Shown here in pieces: positions 26,785 to 37,121 of a stretch of DNA of 37,121 nt (its first letter is position 1; each line of letters begins with the position of its first letter). The DNA is from Mnemiopsis leidyi. Lineage: Eukaryota > Ctenophora > Tentaculata > Lobata > Bolinopsidae. The notes under the pieces are model-generated. The model was not told the origin of the DNA, searched no databases, and saw only the letters and a list, made by a program, of their open reading frames with translations. Made by a program: the position numbers and the translations under genes. The stretch lies in NCBI GenBank assembly GCA_000226015.1, contig JH153314.1:54377-91497 (forward strand). Reading direction: 5' to 3'.

Positions 26785-27419
26785 GCAATTAAATCATATA
26801 ATGTAGTAAAAATAGGAATTATGTAAAAATCCTGCAATTAAATGAAACTGCAGTACTACAAATAACCCAACAAATCCAAAGAGATTGCATAAACACAATA
26901 TTTTGAGCAAACATTCAACATAATCAATCCCAAAAACTGTTGAATGTTGAACAATTACTAAATCTGCATTAAAATAGAAACAAAAGCCAGTAAGCTGGAA
27001 TCCAGTAAGCTGAAAAGATTTCAAAACCATTTGAAACCATGACCAGAACTGAAATAAATTTATCGACGGTGAAGTCCTGACTCCTGAGTTTAGGTCAAGA
27101 AGTTTAAGTAATTTTATGACATGATATAATGATACAATACATGAACCGTAGGCAGCACCTAAAGAATTAAAAATCGTGCAAGTGCAAGAGACAAAATGGC
27201 GCAAGACTGAAGACGCTTGCAAAGACTTGCTGCACGTTAATTTTGCACTTGGGCGCATTTACAATTAAGTCTGGATTCATTAAGATTATTGTATTGAGCA
27301 TGTTTGCGCGCAAAATTTGACCTAAATTTTACAGATCTTTAATAGTCTTCGCAAATCTTTGCAAGCGTCCTGCGCTCGCGAGCTGAGTCTAGTTCAAATT
27401 ATGCATGTTATGAGCCCTT
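26785..27419. other. Intergenic, no supported gene
   Basis: A 154-codon minus-strand frame (26794-27258) has no domain, signal or splice context and looks like chance. Short echoes such as 'gcaaagacttgctgcacg' suggest old repeat DNA. Confidence 0.35.
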
Positions 27420-27640
27420 GCTACACGTTGCATAGCCCTGCTGCCGCGAAACGGCAGCCTCCGGCGCGCGCGAAGCGCGCGGCCACGCCCCCGGGTACCA
27501 CAACGTGAGACAACTCCGTACGTTGTCAGACGTTGTCTGACCTGCTGCCGCAAAGCGGCAGCGACGCTGCCGCCCCGAAAGGTGGCATAATTTTCAACAT
27601 TGAAAACGGGCCGCAACGCGAAGCAATTCGTACGCACAAA
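27420..27640. repeat. GC-rich dispersed repeat
   Basis: 'gctacacgttgcatagccct', 'gctgccgcgaaacggcagcc' and 'caacgtgagac' match the copy nested at 1645-1708. Several small hairpins of the type GCTGCCG...CGGCAGC are present, and the GC-rich block continues to about 27600. Confidence 0.65.
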
Positions 27641-29118
27641 GAAACTTTAGTTAGAGCAAACCGAAAATACCGGGTTTACTGGTAAACCGCGCTCGCGCTT
27701 TGTATTTTTGGTATTTTTGGCCTGGCTAGGTCAGATATGCATGAGATCTAGATCGTGTGATGACCACGACAATAGTGAATAGCTTATCAACCTACAGTAT
27801 GTTATGAACCTACAAAGATGGCGTAGCAGCAGCCGCGCGCAGAGTAAGCACCTGGTTAAGTGAAAGTGGACAGCACGGCATAACACTTAAGTACTTGCAG
27901 GTGTGAGCGACTCGAGCTGGCGACCAGTCCGAAGTTATAGCCGCGCGCATTGATATGGGCTATTCTGGTTAAGTTTTATTTAGCAAAGAAGCACCTGGTT
28001 AGGTGATCGTGATATCAATTTTTCATGCTAGGATAAAGTGTCAAATTGTGCTAATATCTAATTGTTTAATAGTTGATACAAAGTAAGTGATTTCAAGTTT
28101 GAAATAAAATGAAGTAATATATTTTATGATTAATACTCATTCTTACTTAAAAATCGTATTTATATATATTTTTCATTTGATATTTTTCTGACTACGACAA
28201 TTGTTGTATTATATAGAAATTTTGATTTTTATTTTTGTATTCCTTGTATTCTTTGGGCAACCTGTGTAGATAAAAAATTAGGAAAGGCTTATAAAATTAC
28301 TAGAGAGATTTTTGTAAGAAATAGGACTGCGATTATGTACATCTTGTAACAAGGAATACGCCATGGTATAACTAAAATATTTCAATCAATATGTATATGA
28401 TCATGTCCACTGACAACAGAAAGATATGGGTTGGAATTTTATACAGGATTGAAAATACAAAATATCACATAATATACTTTCTAGAATAGTGACAGCACGC
28501 TCTGATAAGCAGCTAACTTAGGAATGTAATTTCAATTCAAAAATGCTTTATCCTATTTATAGTTCTGATAACTCTCTTCCATTTCTCCCCTCCGGCCCTT
28601 TTTTCTACCTTTCCTCTTTCTCCGTGGCTGTACACCTATGATAAGATTTTATTCCCGGATTTGACAGTGTATCTGCACTGGAATACTACTTTTAAAAGTG
28701 GTTTTAAGGGCTGAATATTAATATAAACGCACAATTACGCCGCTGTAAATTGTATGATAATTAGTGAAGCAGAACATGACAAATTCTTTTAATAAGGAAC
28801 AGTAAAGTGGTGAGGATTTCTGGGGACAATTACTTAGCCCTCTTGAGTTTTTATGCGAAATCTTGCAATTCATCATTTCGATTTATTGAATTTAGAGGTT
28901 AAATTGCAAGCAATTTAGTGATTAAATTGCAAGCAAAGATTTTTAATTTATTTATCCTGCCAAGTTTCCCTATGGAATATACATTAGGCGTTTGGGGTAT
29001 TCTTATTCTACTCATTGCTGTTTTGGTTATTTTAAAAAGTTTTGAATTTACTCCAATTATTCAAGGTTATGGTTTTAAAATTTAAGAAAGGGTATGGTCG
29101 CTGTCATGCCTTGACAGG
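27641..29118. other. Intergenic stretch upstream of the plus-strand LRR gene
   Basis: AT-rich from about 28030 onward. No convincing exon, TATA box or repeat family was found; the promoter of the following gene should lie here. Confidence 0.3.
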
Positions 29119-32100
29119 ATGAAAGTTGGTCAGGCGGTGAGTGATTATATGCCTTCATAAGAATTTTATTATAATTTTAGTTTTGTTAATGAGACCAATT
29201 TTTACCAATGTCAAATAATGTTTATGTCTTTAACACCTGTGCTTTCTTATGGTTGGTTAACATGTGTGAAATGGGAATGTGGGACAGCAAAATTGGAAAT
29301 CTGTTTGTCATGAAATGTACTAACAAAATCTTCCTTAAAACTCTTTCAGCTATTACAAGAGCGCTGTGGACTTATTCAACCTAAATTTGCAAAACATGTT
29401 GATCTTTCTCACTGCAATCTAGGTGAGCTAATTCCTATATTTTTTATCTTCTAGTCCTGCATTTAGTTGGGTTCAGTTCATTTGAATGCAACAATAATGA
29501 ATAATTTGAATTGTAAAGTTATATGTGATAAGATATTTTAAAACTCTTGTTTTTTGGATTTGCCAGACTTGCATCTATAGTTTTTGTCCAAGTTCATGTC
29601 AAATAATGCTTCAGTGACATTAGAAGGGCTCAAACAATGCAGCAATCTGCAATCACTGATTCTCCGCTATAACTCTATATCTATTATCCCGAACGCAATT
29701 TCTGCACTCCCTGAACTTTGGAAGCTTGATCTCAGCCACAATCTAGTTAGTCATATCTAAATTACTTGTTCACATTTATTTAAGTTAATCAGTGCCCTTC
29801 TGTCTTTATTTATAATCGAATCCAGCACCAAATTGTTAAAAAGATTTTTAAATCTCTTTTACTCTTTATTAGGTATGTTCATTAGAGGGATTATTAAAAG
29901 TGCGTTGTATTGGCACCCTTGTTCTCTCATACAATAACTTATCGTGGCCTGAACTGAGGAAAATTCAACACATGACGATACTTGATCTGAGACTTGCTGG
30001 AAACCCCAACCTTGACAAAGACCCTTATTGTAAGTAACTACATTTCAATTTGAATATTAATGGTATCTAATAAACATTAAACAATCATGATAATTTTAGA
30101 AGATGTCATCGTATAAAATACACTTTTCATCATGCAAGATATGGTGTATGAATTATATTAAACTCTTTTGATATGACAAGAATTTCTATGATTCTTGAAT
30201 AGCAAAATTATGGTATTTAAGTATGATGTGATCTACAATATTTCTGTTTTCCATTCGTATCCATGTCTGCAGTTTGTCCTTCTCCAACTGTATAATTCTG
30301 GAACCTCTAGCTATATCACTGTACCCACCATACCCACTGTGTCGACCTAATAACGGAGAAAATCTGTCAAAACCCATCCTGTAAATGTATGTTATTGCTC
30401 ACTTAAACATATTGAATCATCGACAAATAGAGATATAGGTTGTCATCAATCTATGAGGTAGCTCACAGTGGTAGCTTCTTGTAAACTTAAATTTCAAAGA
30501 AACTGACGAATTAAAGCACAAGCTGAAGTTATGTAGTTCATAGTCTGTACCTTGACAGAGAAGTTTGTTTTCAGTAGAGCAACAATAATCGTTCTCGTGG
30601 TAGTGTCCAGTAGTGACCAGGTGCAGGTTTGGTAAAGACAGAATCGTCTTGTAGAGACCTTCACTGGGTAGTGGCAGCACTGTGTTGTTTAGATAACCTG
30701 AACGTTCTCACATGAGTGGTAGAGATTGCTTTTGTATCTTTGTCATTTCATACCATCAACAAACCAAAGTTTTGATCGTCAAACAGTTATTGTAGATCTT
30801 GCGATGAAACTAAATACTGTTTAGCGTACGGAAATTTCGACTTTCAGTCTAGACTATGCTATTCAGTTAGTAAGTGTTTAACTGTTGATACCCCTTTCAC
30901 CTGACACTTAATTCTGACCATGATATAAACACCTCGCAGGATTCCTTAACAAAAACTAAACCACTGTTGATAAGTAAGCATACATATATCACATACCGGT
31001 ACATTGTCCGGTGTTGAAGAGATCCTCGAATTCCGGTGGAGGAATGTGGAATGTGAGAATGCTATGTACGGGACCGTACTCCTGCATGTTCACGTGATAT
31101 GTGTGGTATAACCACGTGATCTGTTCCGGAGTTACTTGCTCTTCTATCTGTCCTCCTCCACTGTCTAGCATGTAGATAACTGCTTCCACTCGGTCTGGAG
31201 AGTGTGGGATTGTCCTTTGTTATTGTTATGAGTTTTAATTTATAATCTTACTAAATATATTGTGTCTTACCTATTATAACTTCTATTATCTACCACCATG
31301 AACAGGTTAAAGTACTCACCAGATCCCTCCCCGTATATCGGGAGGAAGTAGTTGGAAACTCCGAACAGATCTCTAGGTCCCCTGACTGAGTGAGACAAGT
31401 TGAAGGTCTGATCGTACTTCATCAGTGTGTCCCTGTCTCCATGCTCCACACTCAGATCGTCGTGATTTCCGAACACGTGGGCCCAGGGAGTGTCGTGCTG
31501 AAGACAGGGACTCAGCACGTACTTCCAGTACTCGGTCGCGTTGGATCCGATATTATTACCCGTCAGTGTGTCTCCTAGATATGGAGAGTTTTGGATATCT
31601 TGATTAGAATTGTTTAAAATTTAAACCCTATCACACGTCTTGCTTGTGCCATGTGACAACGATTTACTCAGACTAACAAAGTAAAAGGCATTCAAATACC
31701 ATTCACGTCCCTTAAAGAAGATGAGAGTTGAAAAAACGAATTTTAAAGAAGAGATAATTGTAGACGTACCTGTGAAGAGAACAAAGTCAGGTTTCTCAGC
31801 GGTCAGAACGGAGTGCATCACGTGATCTGAATTCTTGTCCTGGATTGGTCCCCACGGCGTAAACTCGTCCTCTCCGTAATGCAGATCTAAACAAGTGTGT
31901 AAAGCGTGAGACTACTTATAGAATGTGTACTGCTAGAACACCGCCTTAATTCATGTATATATATATATATATATTCTATATATATATACGATTTATACTT
32001 ACGTGCGCATTCAACACAAACTGTCAGTTGTCGAAATATCACTAGTATTTATTATGGTATTCTAGATACCTGTAAATTGGGCTATCTTGAATTTCCCATC

Positions 32101-35100
32101 TTTGAATCTTAACGGCTCCCCCGATGTACTACAAATAAAGACAACTACGTAAACCCCGTACAAAACGTTTAGAAACATTCTATAAATGTCAAGAGAAGAA
32201 GTAAATCTAGCTTGTCTTGTTCTAGGCTCATGTGACAGTACTCAGTTTGCATATCTGGTATCTGTACGGTTTCTTATTTCTTTCTGCTTTGTAAAACAGT
32301 TAATTAAGTAAAGATTGTTGACTGTCTACACTGTTACTTTAAAGCAGATTTCAACTCACACATTATATTTTCGCTACAAACAACTATATACTCATTTATA
32401 TTATCATTATATGTATTAGCATTATTATTATGATTATGTGCGTCATATCTGTCTAATTAACTTTTGAAATATTGACTGAAGCAATACAGTACCAAAATAA
32501 TTGTTAAATTTCATGATTAAACTATACTTATTTACCCAAAACCCATCTACATTCCTTCCCGGATATCTACCGTGGTAACATCTACATTCCACCCCAGACA
32601 GTAACCATGGTAACATCTAAATTCCTAGATGTTACCATGGTAACATCTACATTCCACCCAAGATGGAGCCGTGGTAACATCTACATTCCACCCCAGATAG
32701 TTACCATGGTAACATCTACATTCCACCCCAGATAGTTACCATGGTAACATTTACATTCTAGCCCAGATAGTTACCATGGTAACATCTACATTCGACCCAA
32801 GATAGTTACCATGGTAACAAAGACTACATTCCACCCCAGATAGTTACCATGGTAACATCAACATTCCACCACAGAAAGTTACCATGGTAACATCTACATT
32901 TCACCCCAGATAGTTACCATGGTAACATCTACATTCCACCCAAGAAAGTTACCATGATAACATCTACATTCCACCCAAGATAGTTACCATGGTAACATTT
33001 ACATTCCAGCCCAGATAGTTGCCATGGTAACATCAACATTCCACCCAAGATAGTTACCATAGTAACATTTACATTCCAGCCCAGATAGTTAACATTCTAA
33101 CATTTACATTCCAGCCCAGATAGTAACCATGGTAACATCTACATTCCACCCCAGACAGACGCCACGTTATAGACTGTCTCCCCAATGCCTGGATGATTGA
33201 CGGTATCCTAGTAACAGCAGCTGAGCGAGATCAAGTCTCCCGGTTTTTTAAAAACTCTGAAGTTCTAGAGAGACCGGTACGACACAAACTAAGACCTGTT
33301 GCTCGAACTAAGTTTGTTCCAAGTCACATAAAGGATCTGAACCAGCGTGCTGTGCTAGGTGAGTGTACCCCGTGTTACGTGTTCTGTGTAACATGTCACG
33401 TGTTCTGTGTAACGTGTTGTATGTCACGTGTTGTATGTCAAGTGTTGTATGTCGAATGTTCTGTGTCACGTGTTGTGTGTCACGTGTTGTATGTTGCGTG
33501 TCGAATGTTCTGTGTTACGTGTTGTGTGTCACGTGTTCTGTGTTGCGTGTTGTGTCAATTTCAATATTAAAGTTTAAAACTGGCAAAAACACATGTTTTT
33601 AAAACGTCTTTTAGAAATTCGAATTACTCTATGTGGCCATCATCATGATTGTTGTCGTGATTGTGAGACAACTAAATACTCCAGGAAAGAATGCACTGCA
33701 ACTGTTGTCAAGATTCCCCCAGAAAGAGAGACAAACTCTCCGCACAGATTACAGGAGAATAACTTTCATTGCAGAGATGTATGAGAACGGTAAGTGTAAC
33801 TAACTGCAATCTCGTTACACTCAAAGTTATGTTACATTAAAATTGCGAGAACACTGATCATTATGGTATCATGAAACGAAACAAAATATTTTACCCAAAA
33901 TTCCAGGTTTCTGGGATTAACATTGCCCCTAACACAATTTTAGACGTGGCGCTCCAGAGATCGTACTGGAGTTTGATGTCCAGATCAGGCCAGGTTCCCC
34001 CAGAAAGTTCCTCTCCCTTACCTGCCTATCTCCACTCTGCAGTTGTTAACAACAGTGAGGGCTGCGACTTTCTACAGTCCAGGTTAAATAGCTATACATA
34101 GCAGTCTGAGTAGAGAGAGAGTAGTATGTTAAAATATCAGTAATTTTAATCTTAGTTAATTCAAAATTTTCCGCCTGTGTTAACAACACCACAACAACTC
34201 TAAATTGTATACTACACTAAGATGGTGTAAGTCTACTTTCTAACCCCTGGCTCTCAGAGAAGAGGACGAGGAGGATGCGCCCCTAGGTTTCGGACAAGTC
34301 CCGCCCCTGCTGAAACTCCTGAAATGTAGGAACAGTGAAGTGGAGAAGTGTAACATGTTACTCCTCCTCCTGGCGGCAGGTCTGGAGTTCTCTCTCCCCC
34401 TCTCTCTGATAGACGAGACGTTACACACCGCTAATCTAGACAACATCGGGGGTGTTAGTTGTGTCACTCTCCTACAGCTCCCTCATGAGGATCTCCTCCT
34501 CACTGCTTCCGTCCTCCTCTCAGGTAACATTTCCAGGTGTCCTCAGGTAACATTTCCAGGTGTCCTCAGGTAACATTTCCAGGTATCCTCAGGTAACATT
34601 TCCAGGTATCCTCAGGTAACATTTCCAGGTTTCCTCAGGTAGCATGTCCAGTTGTCCTCAGGTAGCATGTCAGTTGTCCTCAGGTAGCATTTCCAGGTAT
34701 CCTCAGGTAGCATTTCCAGTTGTTGAACAGCCGACAGATACTTGTATCTCGATCGAGTTTTGTACGATAGAAATGCTAAAAAACTGTCTTTATTTGAATG
34801 ATAACCTCCCTAACCTCCCAAACTCACAGTTCAGTGATAATAGACAGAGGGGAGGGAGAGGAGGGAGGGTTGTATAAACGTCTCTTTGTCTCCCTGTACG
34901 TGGTTCTCTCTAACTTGCTGCGTACCACTCACGGTTTTCCTGACCAGTTCCAGCTGAAGTTCATGTCTCCGGTTATACATCGTTCTCTCCTTGCTGCCGA
35001 GGTGCGTATCTGGTACTGTCAATAAGTCACTAGACTGTTACTACATACTGGACCTAAACTTGTCACAGATTACTGTGGTATTTAGCTGATTGTCGTAGAC

Positions 35101-36540
35101 AAACAACAATGCAATCCTTTCCAACTTGACAAAGTATCCCACTTCTCTAACAAACCCCTTCAGGTTGTACAGCTGATGTGTCTAGTCCCCTCCTTTCTTG
35201 ACATGGTAGACCGGGATCAAGGAGTCCTGGACGTCGTCGCCATAGCAACACAGAACCCCCACGTCAAGGATGTGATACAGGACATGGTGTGGAACGCTAC
35301 AGACTACGACTTCGAGGAGGCGAGCAGCGCGCTGCTCCAGCTGGTCCGGGGCTGTATTGAGAACAGTAACTACGAGATGTTGGAGTTGGAACCGGGCCTG
35401 GTACCTTATCAGGCTCCTCTGTCTGCAGTAGCTATTCACACCAAGCGGAAAATAAACCAACGTGCTAGGTCAGTCTCAGTTACCTGTACAAAATGTTGGC
35501 TAAATAAATCTGAATTATACTATTTTTGTGCGATCTAAAAATGCGACCTTCTAACATACCTAAATAAAGGAGCGCAGTAGCTGCACGAAGGAAGAGGAAC
35601 CAAGGAGCGGAGCGAGTACCCCAGCTCGGGGACACTGTTAACCTACCCAGACAGAGGAAGGGACGTATTATTGGTCTACATCAGGATCAGCTAGCTCTCG
35701 TTCAGATATCCGCTCATCCAGGTTTATCTTGTTTTCAGAGAAAAAGTTATAGGACCTAGATCCTTTATCAAGGCAAGGAATGATCTATGAGATCTGTTTA
35801 CTTGCAACTTTACAACCTGGCGACTTACAAATTTACAACCTGGTGATTTACAACTTTACAACATGGTGACTCATTGGTGACTGCAACTTTACAATCTGGT
35901 GACTTACAACTTTACAACCTGGTGACTTACAACTTTACAACCTGGTGACTTACAACTTTACAACCTGGTGACTTACAACTTTACAACCTGGTGACTTACA
36001 ACTTTACAACATGGTGACTTACAACTTTACAACCTGGTGACTTACAACTTTACAACATGGTGACTTACAACTTTACAACATGGTGACTTACAACTTTACA
36101 ACATGTTTATTCTAGTCTTTCGTGCGAATTTGAGGATTGTGAAGATTGTTTTGTGCCGTCTAGCTTAATATAGCAACTCTGAGCACAGTACACATTTTAC
36201 AAGCAAGTTTGCTTTCGGCACAGGCACTGCTTGTCATATTTGCTATTTGTTTGAAGAGATTGTGGTCTCTAACTATAATGCTGAACAACAAATAGGTTGC
36301 ATAATTTTACTGAATAGATGCAGATATTCAGGCTGAAATTATTGTTATAATATTCGGATAATTTAACTTTTATTGTGAAGAGAAACAGCTACTGTGTCAG
36401 GTGAAAAAGAAGTTTGATTTGGTGACTGGACCATGAAACTGAAACACGTGTCATGTGTATGTTTTGTAACATTTCTGTTATCTGTATCAATTACAGGTCA
36501 AGTAGAGACACGAAGATCAAATCCAGCTACAAAACTGTAA
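29119..36540 (+). CDS. Leucine-rich-repeat protein, 12 exons, about 579 aa, unnamed
   Basis: Exons: 29119-29136, 29350-29422, 29615-29745, 29873-30028, 33155-33358, 33685-33789, 33944-34082, 34258-34523, 34835-35001, 35164-35468, 35591-35721, 36497-36540. Phases agree throughout except inside exon 4. The N-terminus has LRRs ([40 protein letters not shown]) and an LRR cap ([20 protein letters not shown]). A middle region of charged helices follows ([39 protein letters not shown]). A C-terminal beta-like unit ([20 protein letters not shown]) recalls a KOW/SH3-like fold. Exon 4 seems to lack one base near 30000: LRLAG is followed in the next frame by NPNLDKDPY, the consensus LRR continuation. 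The ATG could be internal, since the frame is open upstream; exon 11's acceptor is weak and the last exon is tentative. A phosphoesterase gene lies in intron 4. Confidence 0.68.
30186..32178 (-). CDS. Secreted calcineurin-like metallophosphoesterase (322 aa), nested in an intron
   Basis: Six exons: 32178-32070, 31886-31770, 31574-31320, 31194-30997, 30679-30551, 30346-30186, all with clean GT-AG borders and phase 1 at every junction. It begins with a signal peptide ([20 protein letters not shown]). The metal-binding blocks of the family are all present: FTDLHYGED (D37, H39), FTGDTLTG (D77), GNHDD (N112, H113), H210 in ILTFHIPP, and [10 protein letters not shown] (H252, H254). The order and spacing match the purple-acid-phosphatase-like (PAP28/29, yeast DCR2/SIA1) branch, in which GHxHxND-CC and GYGGY near the C-terminus are typical. 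The substrate is unknown; it probably acts in the secretory pathway or outside the cell. All catalytic residues look intact. It is transcribed against its host gene. Confidence 0.88.
31950..31990. repeat. (TA)n run
   Basis: 'tatatatatatatatat' and 'ctatatatatatac' in intron 1 of the phosphoesterase gene. Confidence 0.9.
32179..32539. other. 5' flank of the phosphoesterase gene
   Basis: AT-rich. No clear core promoter element; the X-box array starts at its far end. Confidence 0.3.
32540..33154 (+). repeat. 35-bp minisatellite: tandem array of RFX X-box palindromes
   Basis: About 17 units of 'acatctacattccaccccag' + 'atagttaccatggta'. Nine units carry the exact 14-bp palindrome GTTACCATGGTAAC; others differ by one base (GTTGCCATGGTAAC, GTTACCATGATAAC, GTTACCATAGTAAC, GTAACCATGGTAAC). 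This is a full match to the RFX/DAF-19 X-box consensus RYYNYYATRRNRAC. Each unit also holds a splice-acceptor-like TTCCACCCCAG, and the last one is the real acceptor of exon 5 of the LRR gene at 33154/33155. The array starts about 360 bp upstream of the phosphoesterase start codon. Confidence 0.93.
33362..33565 (+). repeat. CGTGTT/TGTGTCA minisatellite after an LRR-gene donor
   Basis: Degenerate 12-24 bp units of 'gtgttctgtgtcacgtgttg' starting 4 bp after the GTGAGT donor of exon 5. The Cys/Val-rich open frames across it come from the repeat. Confidence 0.9.
34521..34723 (+). repeat. 23-bp minisatellite copying a splice donor
   Basis: Nine units of 'caggtaacatttccaggtgt' + 'cct'. The first unit includes the real donor of LRR-gene exon 8 (CTCAG|GTAACA at 34523/34524). 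Each later unit repeats TCCTCAG|GTAAC or TCCTCAG|GTAGC. Confidence 0.93.
35795..36105 (+). repeat. 23-bp minisatellite in the last LRR-gene intron
   Basis: About 13 units of 'acttacaactttacaacctg' + 'gtg', with cctg/catg variants. Begins about 75 bp after the exon 11 donor. Confidence 0.93.
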
Positions 36541-36898
36541 ATAGATTTATAACTGGCTATAAGAGTTTCTGAGTGGCAACAGAACTTTACAAAGTTTATA
36601 TAGTATCCTAGGAACTTTCTAGAACCACAGTTTGTAGAGTAGTAGCTAATTGCGAGCATCACAAAGGAAGGGCTAATACGGTCAGTCTCTGGTCCTTGTA
36701 TTTGTTTTACAGACAATACTACAGGCAATACTACGTAGTAGTAGTACTAGAGTAAGCTGAGAATTACACTGAACGTTAGAACACGTCGTCTATCCCCTGT
36801 ACATTGTAAAACCTGCCAACGTTGTTATTAAGTTGCTATCCCACAGGGAGCCGGGATAGGTTTGCTCCTCCCTGAGTTAAGTATAAAAACACAGTACC
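36541..36898. other. 3' flank of the plus-strand LRR gene
   Basis: No strong AATAAA signal was seen. A minus-strand frame at 36498-36728 overlaps the last exon and has no support. Confidence 0.3.
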
Positions 36899-37119
<221 letters not shown>

Positions 37120-37121
37120 CA

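Noticed and set aside
26794-27258. 154-aa minus-strand protein
   Set aside because: No domain, no start or splice context, low-complexity Leu/Phe/Ser content typical of AT-rich noncoding DNA.
27389-27637. Arg/Ala-rich minus-strand protein
   Set aside because: The composition simply reflects the GC-rich repeat; no exon signals.
33193-33602. Cys/Val-rich secreted peptide
   Set aside because: It is the run-on of a true LRR-gene exon into a CGTGTT minisatellite after the GTGAGT donor.
32540-36105. CRISPR-like array
   Set aside because: Units are contiguous with no unique spacers, and the context is animal nuclear DNA.

Overview
This is metazoan nuclear DNA: AT-rich, with short exons bounded by GT-AG introns, animal-type genes (LDLa-containing and plain rhodopsin-family GPCRs, an LRRC71-like protein, a cGMP-dependent kinase exon), tRNA-derived SINEs, non-LTR retrotransposon 3' ends and several cut-and-paste MITE families. 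The phylum cannot be fixed from the sequence; an aquatic invertebrate is likely. The amount of gene nesting recalls genomes such as the ctenophore Mnemiopsis, but that is only suggestive. A 10-base N run marks a scaffold join.

Layout. 14-174 (+) is the last exon of an arrestin-like gene. A complete 14-exon minus-strand gene matching LRRC71 (527 aa) runs from 21673 down to 2537; all 13 exon junctions keep phase. Three other genes lie in its introns: a RING-H2 protein on the opposite strand (6299-7939), a 1039-aa LDLa-repeat GPCR (13632-10390) and a 327-aa rhodopsin-like GPCR (19888-18635), the last two on the host strand. From 21.7 to 29 kb the window is mostly mobile and repetitive DNA: a Harbinger-like MITE, SINE tails, a LINE 3' end, two copies of a 0.38 kb repeat flanking an isolated PKG kinase exon, and a hAT MITE with an 8-bp target duplication. 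From 29119 to 36540 (+) runs a second multi-exon leucine-rich-repeat gene (about 579 aa, unnamed), whose intron 4 holds a complete minus-strand secreted metallophosphoesterase (32178-30186). The window ends in a (CTAA)n array.

The most striking non-genic features are tandem arrays. Many sit directly against exon borders and several copy the splice signal itself. The array at 32.54-33.15 kb has about 17 units of 35 bp; most units carry a perfect or near-perfect palindrome matching the RFX X-box, and its last unit supplies the splice acceptor of the next exon. Two genes (RING-H2 and the plus-strand LRR gene) appear to carry a one-base frame break each, from either assembly error or real damage.

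How the genes may relate: LRRC71 and the X-box array hint at ciliary biology, and the GPCRs and PKG exon at signalling, but nothing shows a shared pathway. The shared theme is physical: genes nested in introns, and introns filled with repeats.
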